Origin: Theocolax elegans
Taxonomy: Eukaryota; Arthropoda; Insecta; Hymenoptera; Cerocephalidae
Direction of reading: 5' to 3'
NCBI GenBank assembly: GCA_026168455.1
Contig: CM047431.1
Location: 64,360,668 to 64,424,667 of the forward strand
Length of the DNA: 64,000 nucleotides
Shown: piece after piece, positions 53,317 to 64,000 of the stretch
How positions within the stretch are numbered: position 1 is the stretch's first letter
Layout: every line of letters starts with the position of its first letter
Translations under genes and position numbers: made by a program
The notes under the pieces: model-generated
Database searches by the model: none
What the model saw: only the letters and a program-made list of their open reading frames with translations
Told to the model about the DNA's origin: nothing

Positions 53317-54317
53317 TGTAACAGTTTGGCTGCCGCACGAATGTTTATTTTTAATATCGCGGCTGCTCAGCGGTACGGTTAAACTTACCGTATTTAAATA
53401 AACATATTTTTCCCGCGATGCGGCGGCGGTTACCTATCCGCTCTACCAAATCTGTTATATGTTAGTCTGAAACCGAGTTACTGTTTCAGGTAACAACCAG
53501 ATAAAATTCAAATCTGAAATTAACCGCGAAACAGGAATATCGCGTCGAGCACTTGTCAACCAGAAATATACGAGCTTTTAGGATTACGGAAGGAATCGTA
53601 CGTGGTTAAATTCAATTAATCGAACACCGGATTGAATTCTTATAATAATATGAATTTATTGAAATAAAAATAAAGATAAATAACAATTAAAATATCTGAT
53701 TGTTGCCGAGGTCTACGCTTTTATTACAAGTCGGTAAACGGCCGACTTGTAGAGAGAGGGGGAGAAAATATCGCGAACTAAAATAATATATCCAGTCAAC
53801 GGCACTGGTATAAAGCAACATGATTATTTATTAAGTGCGAATGAAAACACGATCGTGTGAAGTGGCACCACTTACTTTGTACGCTGCTGTAGTCGTTGGT
53901 AAACAACGACCAGCCGATCGGTTGCTTTCTCTCTCTCTCACTATCGCTGCGGTGTCGGACGGATTGTCCGCTCGTCCGTGCACCGAGGTTGTGTGGCTGC
54001 ATTCACTGCAAATGCACACACAAAACGCACGGCAAATCACAGCACGGCGAAGCTGAACACGAAACGCGGGGGGATCACAACCGTCGCGTAAAAAGGCGGC
54101 TATATCTCTTCGCAGCGCGCGCGAATCTCCCTCACACCTATCTAATCAGGTGCGTGCGCGAATCTTTCGCGCGCGAAGTCGATCCCGCCCGTGTAGCCAC
54201 GACGAACCGAGCCGAGCTGAATCTCGCCGGCTCGAACCGATGCGAACATTATGATACTGTTCGCTCGTGTTGCTCGAATTCGTCAAACGGTAAGGTAAAC
54301 AGTACCTTACCGTTACA
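53317..54317. repeat. Solo LTR, 1001 bp
   Basis: Starts TGTAACAGTTTGGCTGCC and ends GTACCTTACCGTTACA, with ATAT on both sides (53313-53316, 54318-54321) as a 4 bp target duplication. GC content is higher than in the flanks. It is unrelated to the solo LTR at 29482-30519. Small frames inside are not genes. Confidence 0.82.
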
Positions 54318-54419
54318 ATATATATATGCGTACACGGCTAGATATAGATTGACTTACTGAAACCTAAATGTTTTACTAATTTTTGAAATTATTCTACTAA
54401 TCATTTTTATTTTAACTAG

Positions 54420-54460
54420 GGGGGTACCCCCTACTCGCTTCGCTCGCCAACCCCCGATTG
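54420..54460. repeat. GC palindrome GGGGGTACCCCC with CTCGCTTCGCTC
   Basis: A perfect 12 bp palindrome (54420-54431) followed by CTCGCTTCGCTC, the complement of GAGCGAAGCGAG in the palindrome block at 17100-17660. The shared word suggests one repeat family. Confidence 0.65.
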
Positions 54461-54759
54461 CGGCTTGGAAATTGTGCATTTGTTATAATTTAGAGTATTA
54501 TAAATTCTATTTTAAAAATAAACTTGCTTCGAAAGGTTGAAAATTGTAGTTTTCGGTAAAACTGTGAAAATAGAAAATATTCTCTCACAAGTGTGTCGAA
54601 CGATATTATTCGATATCGCACACTGTATAGAAAATAAATTATATAACTTCTGTTTATATGTAATAGTAATGTAAAAAGTTAAAAACATATGCAAACTGGA
54701 TGGTAGTTTTGAATCACTCTGTATCATCACACATAGGCTGACATATACACATTCACTCA

Positions 54760-55370
54760 CCCACACCAACTCTCACACCCCAACATCTACCTATACCCGC
54801 CCCCATCTACACCCCCAACATCCAACCATCCACACCTACCCTCACACATCCACATCAACCCATACACACATTTACACCTACCTGCACCCAGCCTCACATA
54901 CCTGCATCCACTTCCAAATCCACATACATATACCTATCCATCATCATGCACTCAAGTTTCACGTTTCACATTCACATTCACCCACGCACGTGTCAAAATT
55001 TAGATTTTAAATCTGTATTTGCCTGCAATTCGGGTCAGTCATCCTCTGTATATATAAATCCTAGAAAGTATACATCCAGGGTAACAAACACATGATCACC
55101 CTTTATATTCAAATTTTGTCTGTAGCGGGTATTTTTGAATAATGCTGCGTCTCACACACATGCTCACACACCCATATCCAACCATCCACACCTTTTTACA
55201 CGCACCCACCACACACACTTACCCCTACTCACCGAACGTCATGCACTCACATTTCACGTTTCACATGCATATCCACCCACACGCACATGCTGGTTTTAAC
55301 ATTTAGAATTCAAATGTGTAGTAGCCTGCAATTCGGGTCCGTTGTCCCCTGTATATAGAAATCCCGTAAC
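54760..55370. repeat. CA/CCA-rich low-complexity block with a direct duplication
   Basis: Long C/A-rich stretches (CACACCCAACATC-like). The phrase TCACGTTTCACAT, then ATTCAAATNTGTA-like and TTTGCCTGCAATTCGGGTC, occurs at about 54957-55036 and again 55253-55340, about 300 bp apart. It ends in a (TA)n(TG)n microsatellite at 55372-55410. Confidence 0.7.
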
Positions 55371-55559
55371 ATATATATATATATATATATATATGTGTGT
55401 ATATATATACAGTGCCGGAAATTTGAGGATTTTCAATTTATTAAATATATTGAAGAATATGCAATATATATACGGTTTTTTAAAATATTGGTTGTATATT
55501 AATAAATATTAACTTATATTTTATAATAGGCATTAAATAATTTAAATATTGCAAATAAT

Positions 55560-55890
55560 CTGTAGTTTGACACTTTGAGGATGTTTAAAATACGAAAATG
55601 GAATTTTGAAGATTTATATAATATGAAAATGGAACTTTGAAGGTTTATATTTTATAAAAGCGGAATTTTGAAGATTTATATTTTAATAAAAGCGGAGTTT
55701 TGACGATTTTTATAATATGAAAGTGGAATTTTGAAGATTTATATTTTATAAAAGCGGAATTTTGAAGAGTTTTATATTTAAATGGAATTTTGAAGATTTA
55801 TATTATACGAAAGCAGAATTTTAAAGATTGACATAATATGAAAACGGAGTATTGAAGATTTACATAATGTGAAAAAGGAGTTTTGGGGAT
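55560..55890. repeat. Minisatellite, ~33 bp unit, about ten copies
   Basis: Repeats of GGAATTTTGAAGATTTATA plus a variable TTATAAAAGC or ATATGAAAAT segment. Units differ by short indels. Confidence 0.85.
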
Positions 55891-56299
55891 CTAGAATTAT
55901 TAAACTGAAACATTAAAAATTTTGAACATTTGATTATTTGTTGAAATTACATTAATAAAACTTTAGTTATTTTTTGTAATTAACATAAAATAATTTAAAT
56001 TTAGCAAATATACTGTGGTTGGGCATATTGACTATCTATAATATCTGAAAATGCTAATTCTTACAACGTCAGCGGGAGGTGTGAAACATTCGATTTTGGT
56101 GTTAAAACACTTCGATTTTGCACCAAGTATACGTAAAGTTTTACTTTACGCACGTTTTTTAATGCGTAAAGTTGCACTTTATATAAATGTAGATTTCATT
56201 TTGATTTTTATGAAAACAATTTGGTGCCTTTATTTGCGTCTGTCAACCTTAGATACAATTCTAATTACGTAAATCGTTTATTTAACTAGTCAAATATGC

Positions 56300-57500
56300 C
56301 GTTTGCCCTATTCTAATTCAGCTTGAAAATCAAAGCTGCTTATAAAAAAAGTGTGGTATCTTCCTTTTCCGGTTCTCAACGATAGATAGCATTCAAACTT
56401 ATCCGGTTACTTAATTCATGGAAAATGTTATTTGGGCTATTGCAATTCAGACTCATCAATTTAGTTCATTGAAAGACTAAATTTTGACGGCTTAGGTAAG
56501 ACACTTGTTAATTTTTGGTACGAGATCATACAGTCGAGTCTGCTTGTATATCCCAGAGAACTATAGCTATTTTTAACAATTTGTTGCATTTTTTTTTACG
56601 ATTCTCCACGCTAAATGCCATCCCAATGAGCAAAGACACTTTACTTAATTGGTGAGAAATACTGTTCGGCCTATTCTAAGACTGTCTCATCGATTTAGTT
56701 CAATAAAGGATTAAGTTTTGAAGGCTTAGGTAAGATACATGTTAATTTTTAGTATGAGATCATATAGTCGAGTATGTTCGTATATCCCAGAGAAACATAG
56801 CTGTTTCTAAAAAAATTATTACATTCCCCTTGCGTTTCTCTACGATAGATACCATCCTAATGAGCTAAGAACCATTACTTAATTCGTGCGAAATGCTGTT
56901 CGTCCTATTCTTAGACTGTCTCATCGATTTACTTCATTGAAAGATTCAATTTTGAAGTCCTAGGTAAGAAACATGTTAATTTTTGGTATGAGATCATACA
57001 TTCGAGTCTGCTTAGATAAACCATAAAACCATAGCTATTTATAAAAAAAATTGTTACATTCCTTTGGCGATTTTCCACGCTAGATGCCATCCTAATGAGC
57101 TAAGAATCTTTGCTTAATTGGGGAGAAATGCTGTTCGGCCTACTCTAAGTCTGTCTCATCGATTTAGTTCGTTGAAAGATTAAATTTTGAGGGCTTAGGT
57201 CTTAATTAGATGTTAAATGAGGAATATTACACAAACGTTAATCTTTAGGGTGAGATCACAGAGTAGAGTTTGCTTGTATAAAGCGGAGAATCACAGCTGC
57301 TTATAAAAACAGTTGGTACCTTTTATTTTCGCCTCTCAACGCTAGATACGATCCTAATTGCATAAAACCATTTACTTAATTGGTGAAAAATGCTGTTCGG
57401 CTTACTCTAGTTCTGGCTCATTGATTTAGTTCATTAAAAGATAAAATTTTTGATGGTAGGTAAGACACATATGTTAAACTTTGGAATGATATCGCAGAGT
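56300..57500. repeat. Tandem array, ~235-260 bp unit, about five copies
   Basis: The landmark GGCCTATTCTAAGACTGTCTC occurs in variants at about 56436, 56667, 56906, 57137 and 57396. Units also share GATTTAGTTCATTGAAAG, GAGATCATACAGTCGAGT and GATGCCATCCTAATGAGC. No coding frame persists. Confidence 0.85.
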
Positions 57501-57554
57501 CGAGCCTCCTAAATTGGAGCGTAATAACATTCCACACAGTTATTTTTAATAATT

Positions 57555-57800
57555 TATTAGATCTTTGTTTATATTGAAATTGTGAAAAACTTGAAAATTA
57601 TTATGTAATTATAGCGTATCTTTATTTACAATGAAATTGCAAAAAACTTAAAAATAATTTTGTCATTATCGCATAAACCTTCATTTACAATGAAATTGTA
57701 AAAAAACTTATAACTGATTATATAATTATAGCATATATCTGCATTTACAATCACATTGCAAAAAACTGAAAGTATTATATAATTAAAGCATAAATTATAC
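57555..57800. repeat. Tandem array, ~66 bp unit, four copies
   Basis: Repeats of TTTACAATGAAATTGCAAAAAACTT followed by TATAATTATAGCATA. It lies directly downstream of the 56300-57500 array. Confidence 0.8.
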
Positions 57801-58017
57801 GTGTCAATTATACGCATGAACTGAACAATTTATAAAAAAACAATTTATTAAAAGCTTAATAATAAGGAACGCGTCATGAACATTATTTAGATATCTGAGT
57901 TTTACGTATCGACTTTGTTACGTAACATTTTTTGATAGTTTGAGAAATTTTAATTGATTTTAATAAAATAGTATACGTGAATATTATTACAACTTTTATA
58001 ATCTCGAATTTTAGAAA

Positions 58018-61000
58018 CTACTCTTTGTCATCGGACGTTAACGAATTGTCAAAGTTTATCGCCTTTTTGACCATATTTTGAATCTGTACGAGGTTATACT
58101 GGTTAATGGAAGGACTTCTTTTGTACGCTTCTGAACAGTCTTCAAGAGTCGGAATAATTCCTTTATCTATAAGCATTTGTAGATTGTATTTATAACACGA
58201 TTTTTAGTCGTTCGTTTAGGTGGCGAGCTCTTCTCTTCGTTTGTTTTTGTAATTGTACTATTAGATTTACTTTTTACTTTAGCTGCATTATTTTTTACAT
58301 ATTTTCTTTCATAATGTTGCAAAAATGATCGAACGTGAGTTACTTGTTTACTACTCTCGTATAGACATTTGTGTTGATCAATAACTTTCTGAATTTCGCT
58401 GCCTGGTATGCTGTGATTCTCTAAATACCTATCCTTAAAATTGTCGAGAATAATTTGAGATGATTCTGCTGTCCACCCTCTACTGGACTTACTAGAATTG
58501 TTATTCTCAGCTAAAATATAAATAAATTGACATAATTAAACCAATTTAAAAATACGGGAATAGAGTTACGGGAAAATAATTTAAAAATACGGGAAAAGAC
58601 ATATTTAGATGAAAATATACGTATTAAACAAAAAATATTAATACTATATTGCTACTATAAATAAATATATGTGCTTGTGGGAGAGTGATAATAAATTTAA
58701 CCGATTTACCTTGAAGATTTGTAGGATCGTCTGGGCACTCATTCTCTTGTTCGGTACCTGAAATACCATGCTCAGCTTTCGAAAGAGATTCTTCTGCAAT
58801 AAGAATATTCCCCATCTTCGTTTCCACGAAATCTCCTTGGGCATATTCCAACCATTGAGATACTTGAAGAATATCTTCCGTTCCTTCAGGCTGCCTGTAT
58901 ATATTTAAGTGTATATTTTTGTGGTGCTCCATAAATGCTGACAAATTTTCAATTTCATCGTCCGTCAAATTAAGCGAAACGCCTGCAGTGGCTATGTGTT
59001 TTCTTAAAGGAATGCCACGAAACCAGCTAGGTATTTCTGCATTACATTTTTTGGCAAGGTCTGCCAATGAGCGACTTGCCTTGATCCATTTCAGTTCATT
59101 ATTTTTGCTTGGTAGACCAAAAATATATGGGTTTTCTTCTGGAACTCGAGACTTTGATCGATATGCCAGTATCAGCAGAATACACTGTAGCATTTTTTGA
59201 TGGAGAAGAACAAGCGTAATCCGTGCATTTTTTTTCCTCTTTCCAAAACTCGAGCATACTTAGAAGCAATTTCCTTTGCTAAAAGGGACAATTTTTTGTA
59301 GAACTCCGGATTTGTTTCCTCTGATATCTCTTGTCTCGAGTTTTCAAATGAATTAATGTACAATCTAAAAAGCTCTCCAGGACGTTTACGATTAAATACT
59401 AAAATGGAGATGAGTGTCATTTTTGTGAAGGTGAGCCACTCCCTGTAGTTATATTTAGATTCTCAAAGGCTGTATCACGTTCATTGACGACATAATTTGA
59501 TAATTTTTTTATATCAGCTACGCTAGGTAGCTTAGGAAGTCCTTTGTCTAGATTCTTTCGCGTTTGTGCCTCTGATACTGCTTTTGCAAATGTAGAAAAT
59601 CTTCTGTATTTTTTCTTACTTATAAAGGTAATTTCCTCTCAATACACTCTGAGATCCATAAATTGCAAGCAGCCTCCATGAGCCTACCAGCACTTGTAGC
59701 TACTGCCGGCATTGTAAAATGTCTGGTCTTATTGTTTATGGTACCCACTTCGTTTGAGACTTCAATAAACGTTCTAAAATAGGTTGGGTCCAAACAGGAC
59801 TTCAAATCGATAATTAGCTGCTGCTTTGCTTTCATTAGTAATAATATCCTGGCAAGCAACCTTAATTCAGCTCGTATTTGCTTATCGTGATGATTCGAAT
59901 TTTTATATTTATAAGCTTCATAGCTGCCGTACAATACGATTAACAGATCCCTCTTTGCTACTTTTGCATATTCATTATCATTTAAGTGTGATATGATGAT
60001 TCTCAAGTAAACGCTTGCTTCAGAATTTACGTCTCCAACGACTAAATTGTGCATTACCTTAGTGTCGACGGGCAGCTCACTTCCAGTACACGATGGAAAA
60101 TGTTTACGAATACTTTTCACACTGTAGTTTCCGTAGCAAAATGGGCAGATTCTAAAATCTTCTACGTATTTTCCTTTTGTTGGTCTTCTGGCTACTTGAA
60201 ATTGCCCTGTTTCGAGTTTACAATTGCTTTTAAACATACCTTCTTTTCTTAAAGCTGCAATTAATTTTTTCTTCCTTTTTTGATATTCGTTTAATTGTCC
60301 TTTCTTCCTATTAGCTGCTGGTAGCGCCTCAATTTCAATAACCTTTGGTTCAGTTTCGTGAACAGTAGTGAGGTGATCTATAATTTTTCCAGAGAGTGTT
60401 TTTCCACAAAAAACACAACCATACTGTTTAAAGTTCTTTATCTCATCTTCAGGTTTGCCTGAAACATCGACTTTGAATGTTTTCGAATTCTTATATGCTG
60501 ATCCTAATGGTTGTTCATTAAATTTTTTGACGTTTGGTAAATGATCGATCATAGCTTCAGATTTACTTTTTTGATCTTTTTTTTTGTTTTTATTATTTTC
60601 AAAAGTAGATTTTTGTTTTTTTGTTTCAACATCATCCAGCCTAGCTGATGCTTTTCTTTTTTTTTAATTGAAGTTACTGACTTTTTTACAACTATTAACC
60701 AATTTGTCGGATTCTTCGAACTTACTTACATCAGATGTGGTAGTATTAGATGGTATTATGAACTCAGTTACAGTTAAATTTTCTTGTTCATGAGCGTTCG
60801 ACGTGACAACATCTGTATCATCTATATTCGGTAAAGCAACCGTATCTTCCATCCTTGGGTGATAATCAAATTCCATTATATTAGAAAATTCTATATCAAC
60901 GTCTGAAATATAAAAATAAATTAACAATTGTATATGAAATAATAGAATAAAATTTCCTATCGGAATATCGGAAACATGCATCTGGAAATTATTGTATTTG

Positions 61001-61172
61001 GCTTCGGAATATATCGACTAAATTAAAATTTTCAAATAAATTGTTTACTTTTACAAACCTACTAAATTGTTCAGCAATGAGGTACTAGGTGATTTTATAA
61101 CTTCTACAGTTAATGCGTTCATATTTTCATCAACCACAATTGCAAATTCCGAAGATGATCCTTTGTAAAAAT
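58018..61172 (-). pseudogene. Crypton-like tyrosine recombinase gene, multi-exon, frameshifted
   Basis: Exons join in phase: 61172-61059 (SSSEFAIVVDENMNALTVEV) to 60902 onward (DVDIEFSNIMEFDYHPRMED) by G plus AC; 58710 to 58510 by G plus CT (PTNLQ then AENNNSSKSSRGWTA). The large exon 60902-58710 holds two C-x2-C...H-x3/4-H/C zinc motifs (CVFCGKTLSGKIIDHLTTVH; CPFCYGNYSVKSIRKHFPSC), then a tyrosine-recombinase core: Arg in FNRKRPGELFRL (about 59370-59400), LRKHIATAGVSL (about 58990), FMEHHKNIHLNIYR with the candidate catalytic Tyr (about 58890). This fits Crypton-type recombinases or a domesticated relative. The frame is broken near 60665 (A run), 59627, 59450, 59225 (A run) and 58190, so it is a pseudogene or carries assembly errors. 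The last frame ends at 58018. Confidence 0.72.
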
Positions 61173-61400
61173 CTGAAAAAATTAATTATTTAATTTATCT
61201 ATAAGTTACAGCTAATTTTATTATTATTATTATTATTATTATTAAGTTACTCAGTTGGCACCCTCCTATTTGACTAGGTTATGCCAGGCACTTGGGTATT
61301 CCCTTTGCGCCCTGTTTTCCATTTCCCATCTTTAGCCCCCCGAAGTGTATAGCAATATTGCCACACTTGGGTGAGCCTTCTTATGGGTCCTTGGTTTTTT

Positions 61401-61784
61401 TCAATCGGGCACCGCCCAGAGACCCTGCCAAACAGCAAGTATTCTCTGGACATCCCAACTGGATATATCTCCTGAACCAATTAGAAATTCACCTGTGAGG
61501 CGCCATCTTCTTGTCATGATTCTGGGGCATTCACATAAGATGTGTAGAGGTGTTTCGTTTGCCTCCTTGCACATTCGGCATAATGGATCTGTTTCCAGTC
61601 CCATTTTATACCTATGGTATCGCAAATCTCCATGTCCAGTAAGTATGTCCATTAGCTTGCGAGCTGTCTTTCTGCTAAGTTTCCTAAGCCCTTCTTCCCA
61701 GTGTCCGCTTATTGCGTTTCCGAGTGCGGCTTTAGCTTGTCTGCATCCTGCAGTTTTTACCCAAGCACTTTGGTGTTCCTTCAC
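61401..61784 (-). pseudogene. LINE ORF2 C terminus with CCHC-like motif
   Basis: 127 residues: HQSAWVKTAGCRQAKAALG, then LTGHGDLRYHRYKMGL and CRMCKEANETPLHILCECP, the terminal C-x2-C-x7-H-x4-C motif usual for I/R1-type LINEs. It is separated from RNase H by one stop at 61798-61800. Confidence 0.85.
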
Positions 61785-61799
61785 CAGCCATTCCTTTAG

Positions 61800-62591
61800 T
61801 TATTCTATAAGGTGGCTATGTGGCATCTTCACCATCATGCTTGGTTCCGCATGTTTTCCATTTGTACCTATCTTTGCTAGGTCATCGGCTATCTCGTTAC
61901 CACGTATACCTACATGACTTGGTATCCATGTTAGCGTTAGCCGCTTATTCAACTCTGCCAGTCTATTTAGTGTCTTATGACATTCCCAAATTAGTCTGGA
62001 CTTAGTGGTGTGACCATTCAGACTCTGTAACACAGTTCTGCTGTCCGAGTAAATGTATATCTCTTCGCCTTTGCAATTCTCCTGTGCCGCTTTTGCACAT
62101 TGCAGGATTGCAAATGTTTCCGCTTGGGAAATGGTATTGTATTCCTTTAAGGAATATATCCTACCCTTCCCATTTTTTCTGCAGTATACCCCTGCTCCGA
62201 CTCCCCGGATATTCTTGGACCCATCAGTATACCAGAGTTCTTTGCCCTCCGGCACCCTAACACGTCCTTGACTCCAGTCATCTTTGCTAGGCAGACTGAC
62301 TCTGTATCTCTTATCGAATAGGAACTCAGTGCTGCATCTATCAGTTCCCTTGTATAAGTTCTCTCTTAGATTTCGCGGGAGCGTACTTAGGAGTCCCCTG
62401 TCCGCCCGTCGATCTAAGAGATTTCTAACTCTTAAGTATCCTTTTATGGCTTCTGACTTAAGAGTGAGCTGAAAGGGCTCAATATTCGTTATGACCCCCA
62501 TAGCTTGTACTGGCGTGGTTCTTAGAGAATTGGTGATGCAGCGCAGGACCAATCCTCGTACCCTTTCCAGCATTTGGTTCGCAGTTTTCAA
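61800..62591 (-). pseudogene. LINE ORF2 RNase H region
   Basis: 263 residues. The first part is the RT thumb region (MLERVRGLVLRCITNSLRTT). RNase H follows at about 110-245: WYTDGSK (Asp), AETFAIL (Glu), YIYSDSRT (Asp), and SHVGIRGNEIADDLA (His, Asp). All four acidic residues are present, so this domain looks active. The frame begins after a stop at about 62595. Confidence 0.87.
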
Positions 62592-62597
62592 ACCTGC

Positions 62598-63077
62598 TCA
62601 CTTCCACCAAATCACTGCCGAATACGTGAGTTTTGGTTTCAGAATTGCTGTGTAAATCCACATCATGGTTTCTGGTTTAAGACCCCAGTTCAAGTGCAGA
62701 GCTCTACGTGTTTGCCATAGTACTCTTATAACTTTATTACACTGATTCTCAAGGTGCTCTTTCCAGTTTAACTTACTGTCAAGAATGACACCTAGATATT
62801 TAGCTTTTTCTTTTATTTCTAGCCGTTTTCCTCCATATTCGAGGTGTTTTATGCTTGTTTTCCACTTATATTTACGTGTAAACACCATAACTTCCATTTT
62901 TTCCGGGTTAACCGATAGCCCACCTCCTTGGCACCACTTATATACCTTATTCAAGGCATTTTGCATGATGTCAAATAGTGTTTCTAAAAATGGTCCTCTA
63001 ACTATTATTGCTAGATCATCTGCATATCCTACAACCTCACATCCCGTGTTGGTTAGTAGGCATAATAGTGTGTTCAT
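62598..63077 (-). pseudogene. LINE reverse transcriptase, catalytic C-terminal part
   Basis: 159 residues starting MNTLLCLLTNTGCEVVGYAD. The YADD box (about residues 18-21) and KYLGVILDSKLNWKEH are typical of LINE RTs. It follows the frameshift at the G10 run that interrupts the GCPQGG box of the previous frame. Confidence 0.9.
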
Positions 63078-63975
63078 TACAAGATTCCAGAGGGATGGGG
63101 AAATAACCCCCCCCCTGTGGGCATCCCGTGTTCACCCAGCCAGTTACCTTGGTGTTACCCTTGGTCATTACCAGCTTTCTGTTTGATAACATGAGTTCGA
63201 CCCAGTCAGTAACTGGCTGAGCTATTCCATGTCTCCTCATTGCCTCCTTGATTACTCTTTTGGAGGTATGGTTGAAAGCTCCTTCTATGTCTAAAAAGAC
63301 CACTAGAGCGAAGCCTCCGTTTTCAATTTGTTCTTCAATCAGGTTCACTATTTTGCACAGAGCAGTCTCAGTAGAGTGTCCTGCTCTGTACGCATACTGA
63401 TCCCTATGAAGTGGTCGTTCTTTTAAAGGTTTATCTTTAATATGTCTATCTATGAGCCTTTCCATTGTCTTCAGCATAAACGATGTAAGACTTATAGGTC
63501 GGAAGTCTTTAGGAGAAGTATAACTCCCCTTACCTGCTTTCGGAATGAACGTCACTCTCCTTCCCTTCCAACTTTCTGGAATATGGCATAATTCCAGACT
63601 TGCCCTAATAAGTCTGGTCATTGGACGGATAATGCACTCCCCCGCCCTTTGTAATAGTGCGGGGTAAATACCATCCAGTCCTGGTGACTTATATGGCCCA
63701 AAAGATCCGATGGCCCACCTGACTTTGTCCTCTGAGGCAATTTCGGTCCCCAGCACACTGCATGATCCGGTTTGGATCACCGCATGCTGGTTTCCCGTTC
63801 CGTAGTCGTTTGACTCATGAACTTCCATCGCCCCTTCCCCTTCTTTCGAGAAATCCGGGTAGAAGGATTCGATCAGGCGGTACAACGTTTCTTCGTCCGT
63901 CATGGTGTATTTCCCATTTGGCAGTTTAAGTGCTCCCAATATAGCTTCCGGATTTTTTGACAAGATCTTGTCCAA
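63037..63975 (-). pseudogene. LINE reverse transcriptase, N-terminal part
   Basis: 312 residues; the frame is open to the window end. It has YKSPGLDGIYPALLQRAGE, IPKAGKGSYTSPKDFRPISL, QYAYRAGHSTETAL, FLDIEGAFNHTS (motif A) and NTGCPQGG. After this an extended G run (plus strand C10 at 63104-63113) shifts the frame, so the QGG-LSP box is lost. The endonuclease and ORF1 would lie to the right of the window. Confidence 0.9.
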
Positions 63976-64000
63976 CCGGGCTGCCTGTGAGCCTTTTTCT

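Larger units (their letters stand above)
61219..64000 (-). mobile_element. LINE (I/R1/LOA-type with RNase H), 3' part
   Basis: Minus-strand non-LTR element running off the window. From right to left: RT, RNase H, a C-terminal Cys-His region, a short 3' UTR and an (AAT)n tail at 61219-61245. RNase H plus a trinucleotide tail suggests the I superfamily. Coding is interrupted at a G run (about 63104-63113) and by stops near 62595 and 61798. It sits just upstream of the first recognised exon of the recombinase gene. Confidence 0.88.

Noticed and set aside
53896..54360. 154-codon plus-strand ORF in the solo LTR
   Set aside because: It lies within an LTR bounded by TG/CA and a target duplication and has no family resemblance.
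54512..54769. 85-codon minus-strand ORF
   Set aside because: It starts in the CA-rich low-complexity block and has no domain or splice support.

Overview
This 64 kb window looks like AT-rich, repeat-dense arthropod DNA, most likely insect; I lean weakly towards Hymenoptera but cannot prove it. The evidence is several Ty3-type LTR retrotransposons, a Penelope-like element (PLE), a LINE with RNase H, a tRNA-derived SINE, short introns (79 bp in one clear case), many satellite-like arrays and one 100-N assembly gap. I see no intact housekeeping gene, rRNA or true tRNA. Almost everything is mobile DNA or its remains.

Layout. 1-10191: a minus-strand Ty3-type element with gag, a -1 frameshift site, a deleted pol and an unusual extra zinc-knuckle ORF after integrase; its LTR ends agree at every base over the shared 291 bp. 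11060-11790: an old LTR-like block. 12600-13260: a ~168 bp satellite containing an inversion. 13796-15400: a head-to-head array of a 538 bp repeat flanked by a 14 bp direct repeat; each unit carries a textbook type III hammerhead ribozyme with an 8 bp loop-loop match. 17100-17660: GC-rich nested palindromes. 18637-23590: a truncated minus-strand LTR element whose protease region holds two retropepsin-like domains in tandem; a SINE sits upstream of its gag. 23299-26281 and 31652-33929: a segmental duplication carrying two copies of a spliced RGG/proline-rich gene, each with a different splice-site lesion. 26284-27250: a ~165 bp tandem array. 28386-30690: a PLE with a minimal hammerhead motif, split by a solo LTR. 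35316-36616: a foldback element with an uncharacterised arthropod ORF. 37754-52733: a very large foldback-like satellite structure, inside which a CsRn1/Kabuki-like LTR element (39102-45760) has inserted. 53317-54317: a solo LTR. 54760-57800: a run of tandem arrays. 58018-61172: a decayed multi-exon tyrosine recombinase (Crypton-like) gene. 61219-64000: a LINE inserted just upstream of its first recognisable exon.

How the parts work together. There is no operon-like logic. The window records nested insertion: LTR element into satellite, solo LTR into PLE, SINE into an LTR element, LINE beside the recombinase gene. Two different self-cleaving RNA architectures (type III in the 538 bp repeat, minimal type I in the PLE fragments) occur within 15 kb and are the most unusual biology here. 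The type III unit resembles a non-autonomous, ribozyme-bearing retroelement. The other standout structures are the tandem retropepsin pair and the post-integrase zinc-knuckle ORF.
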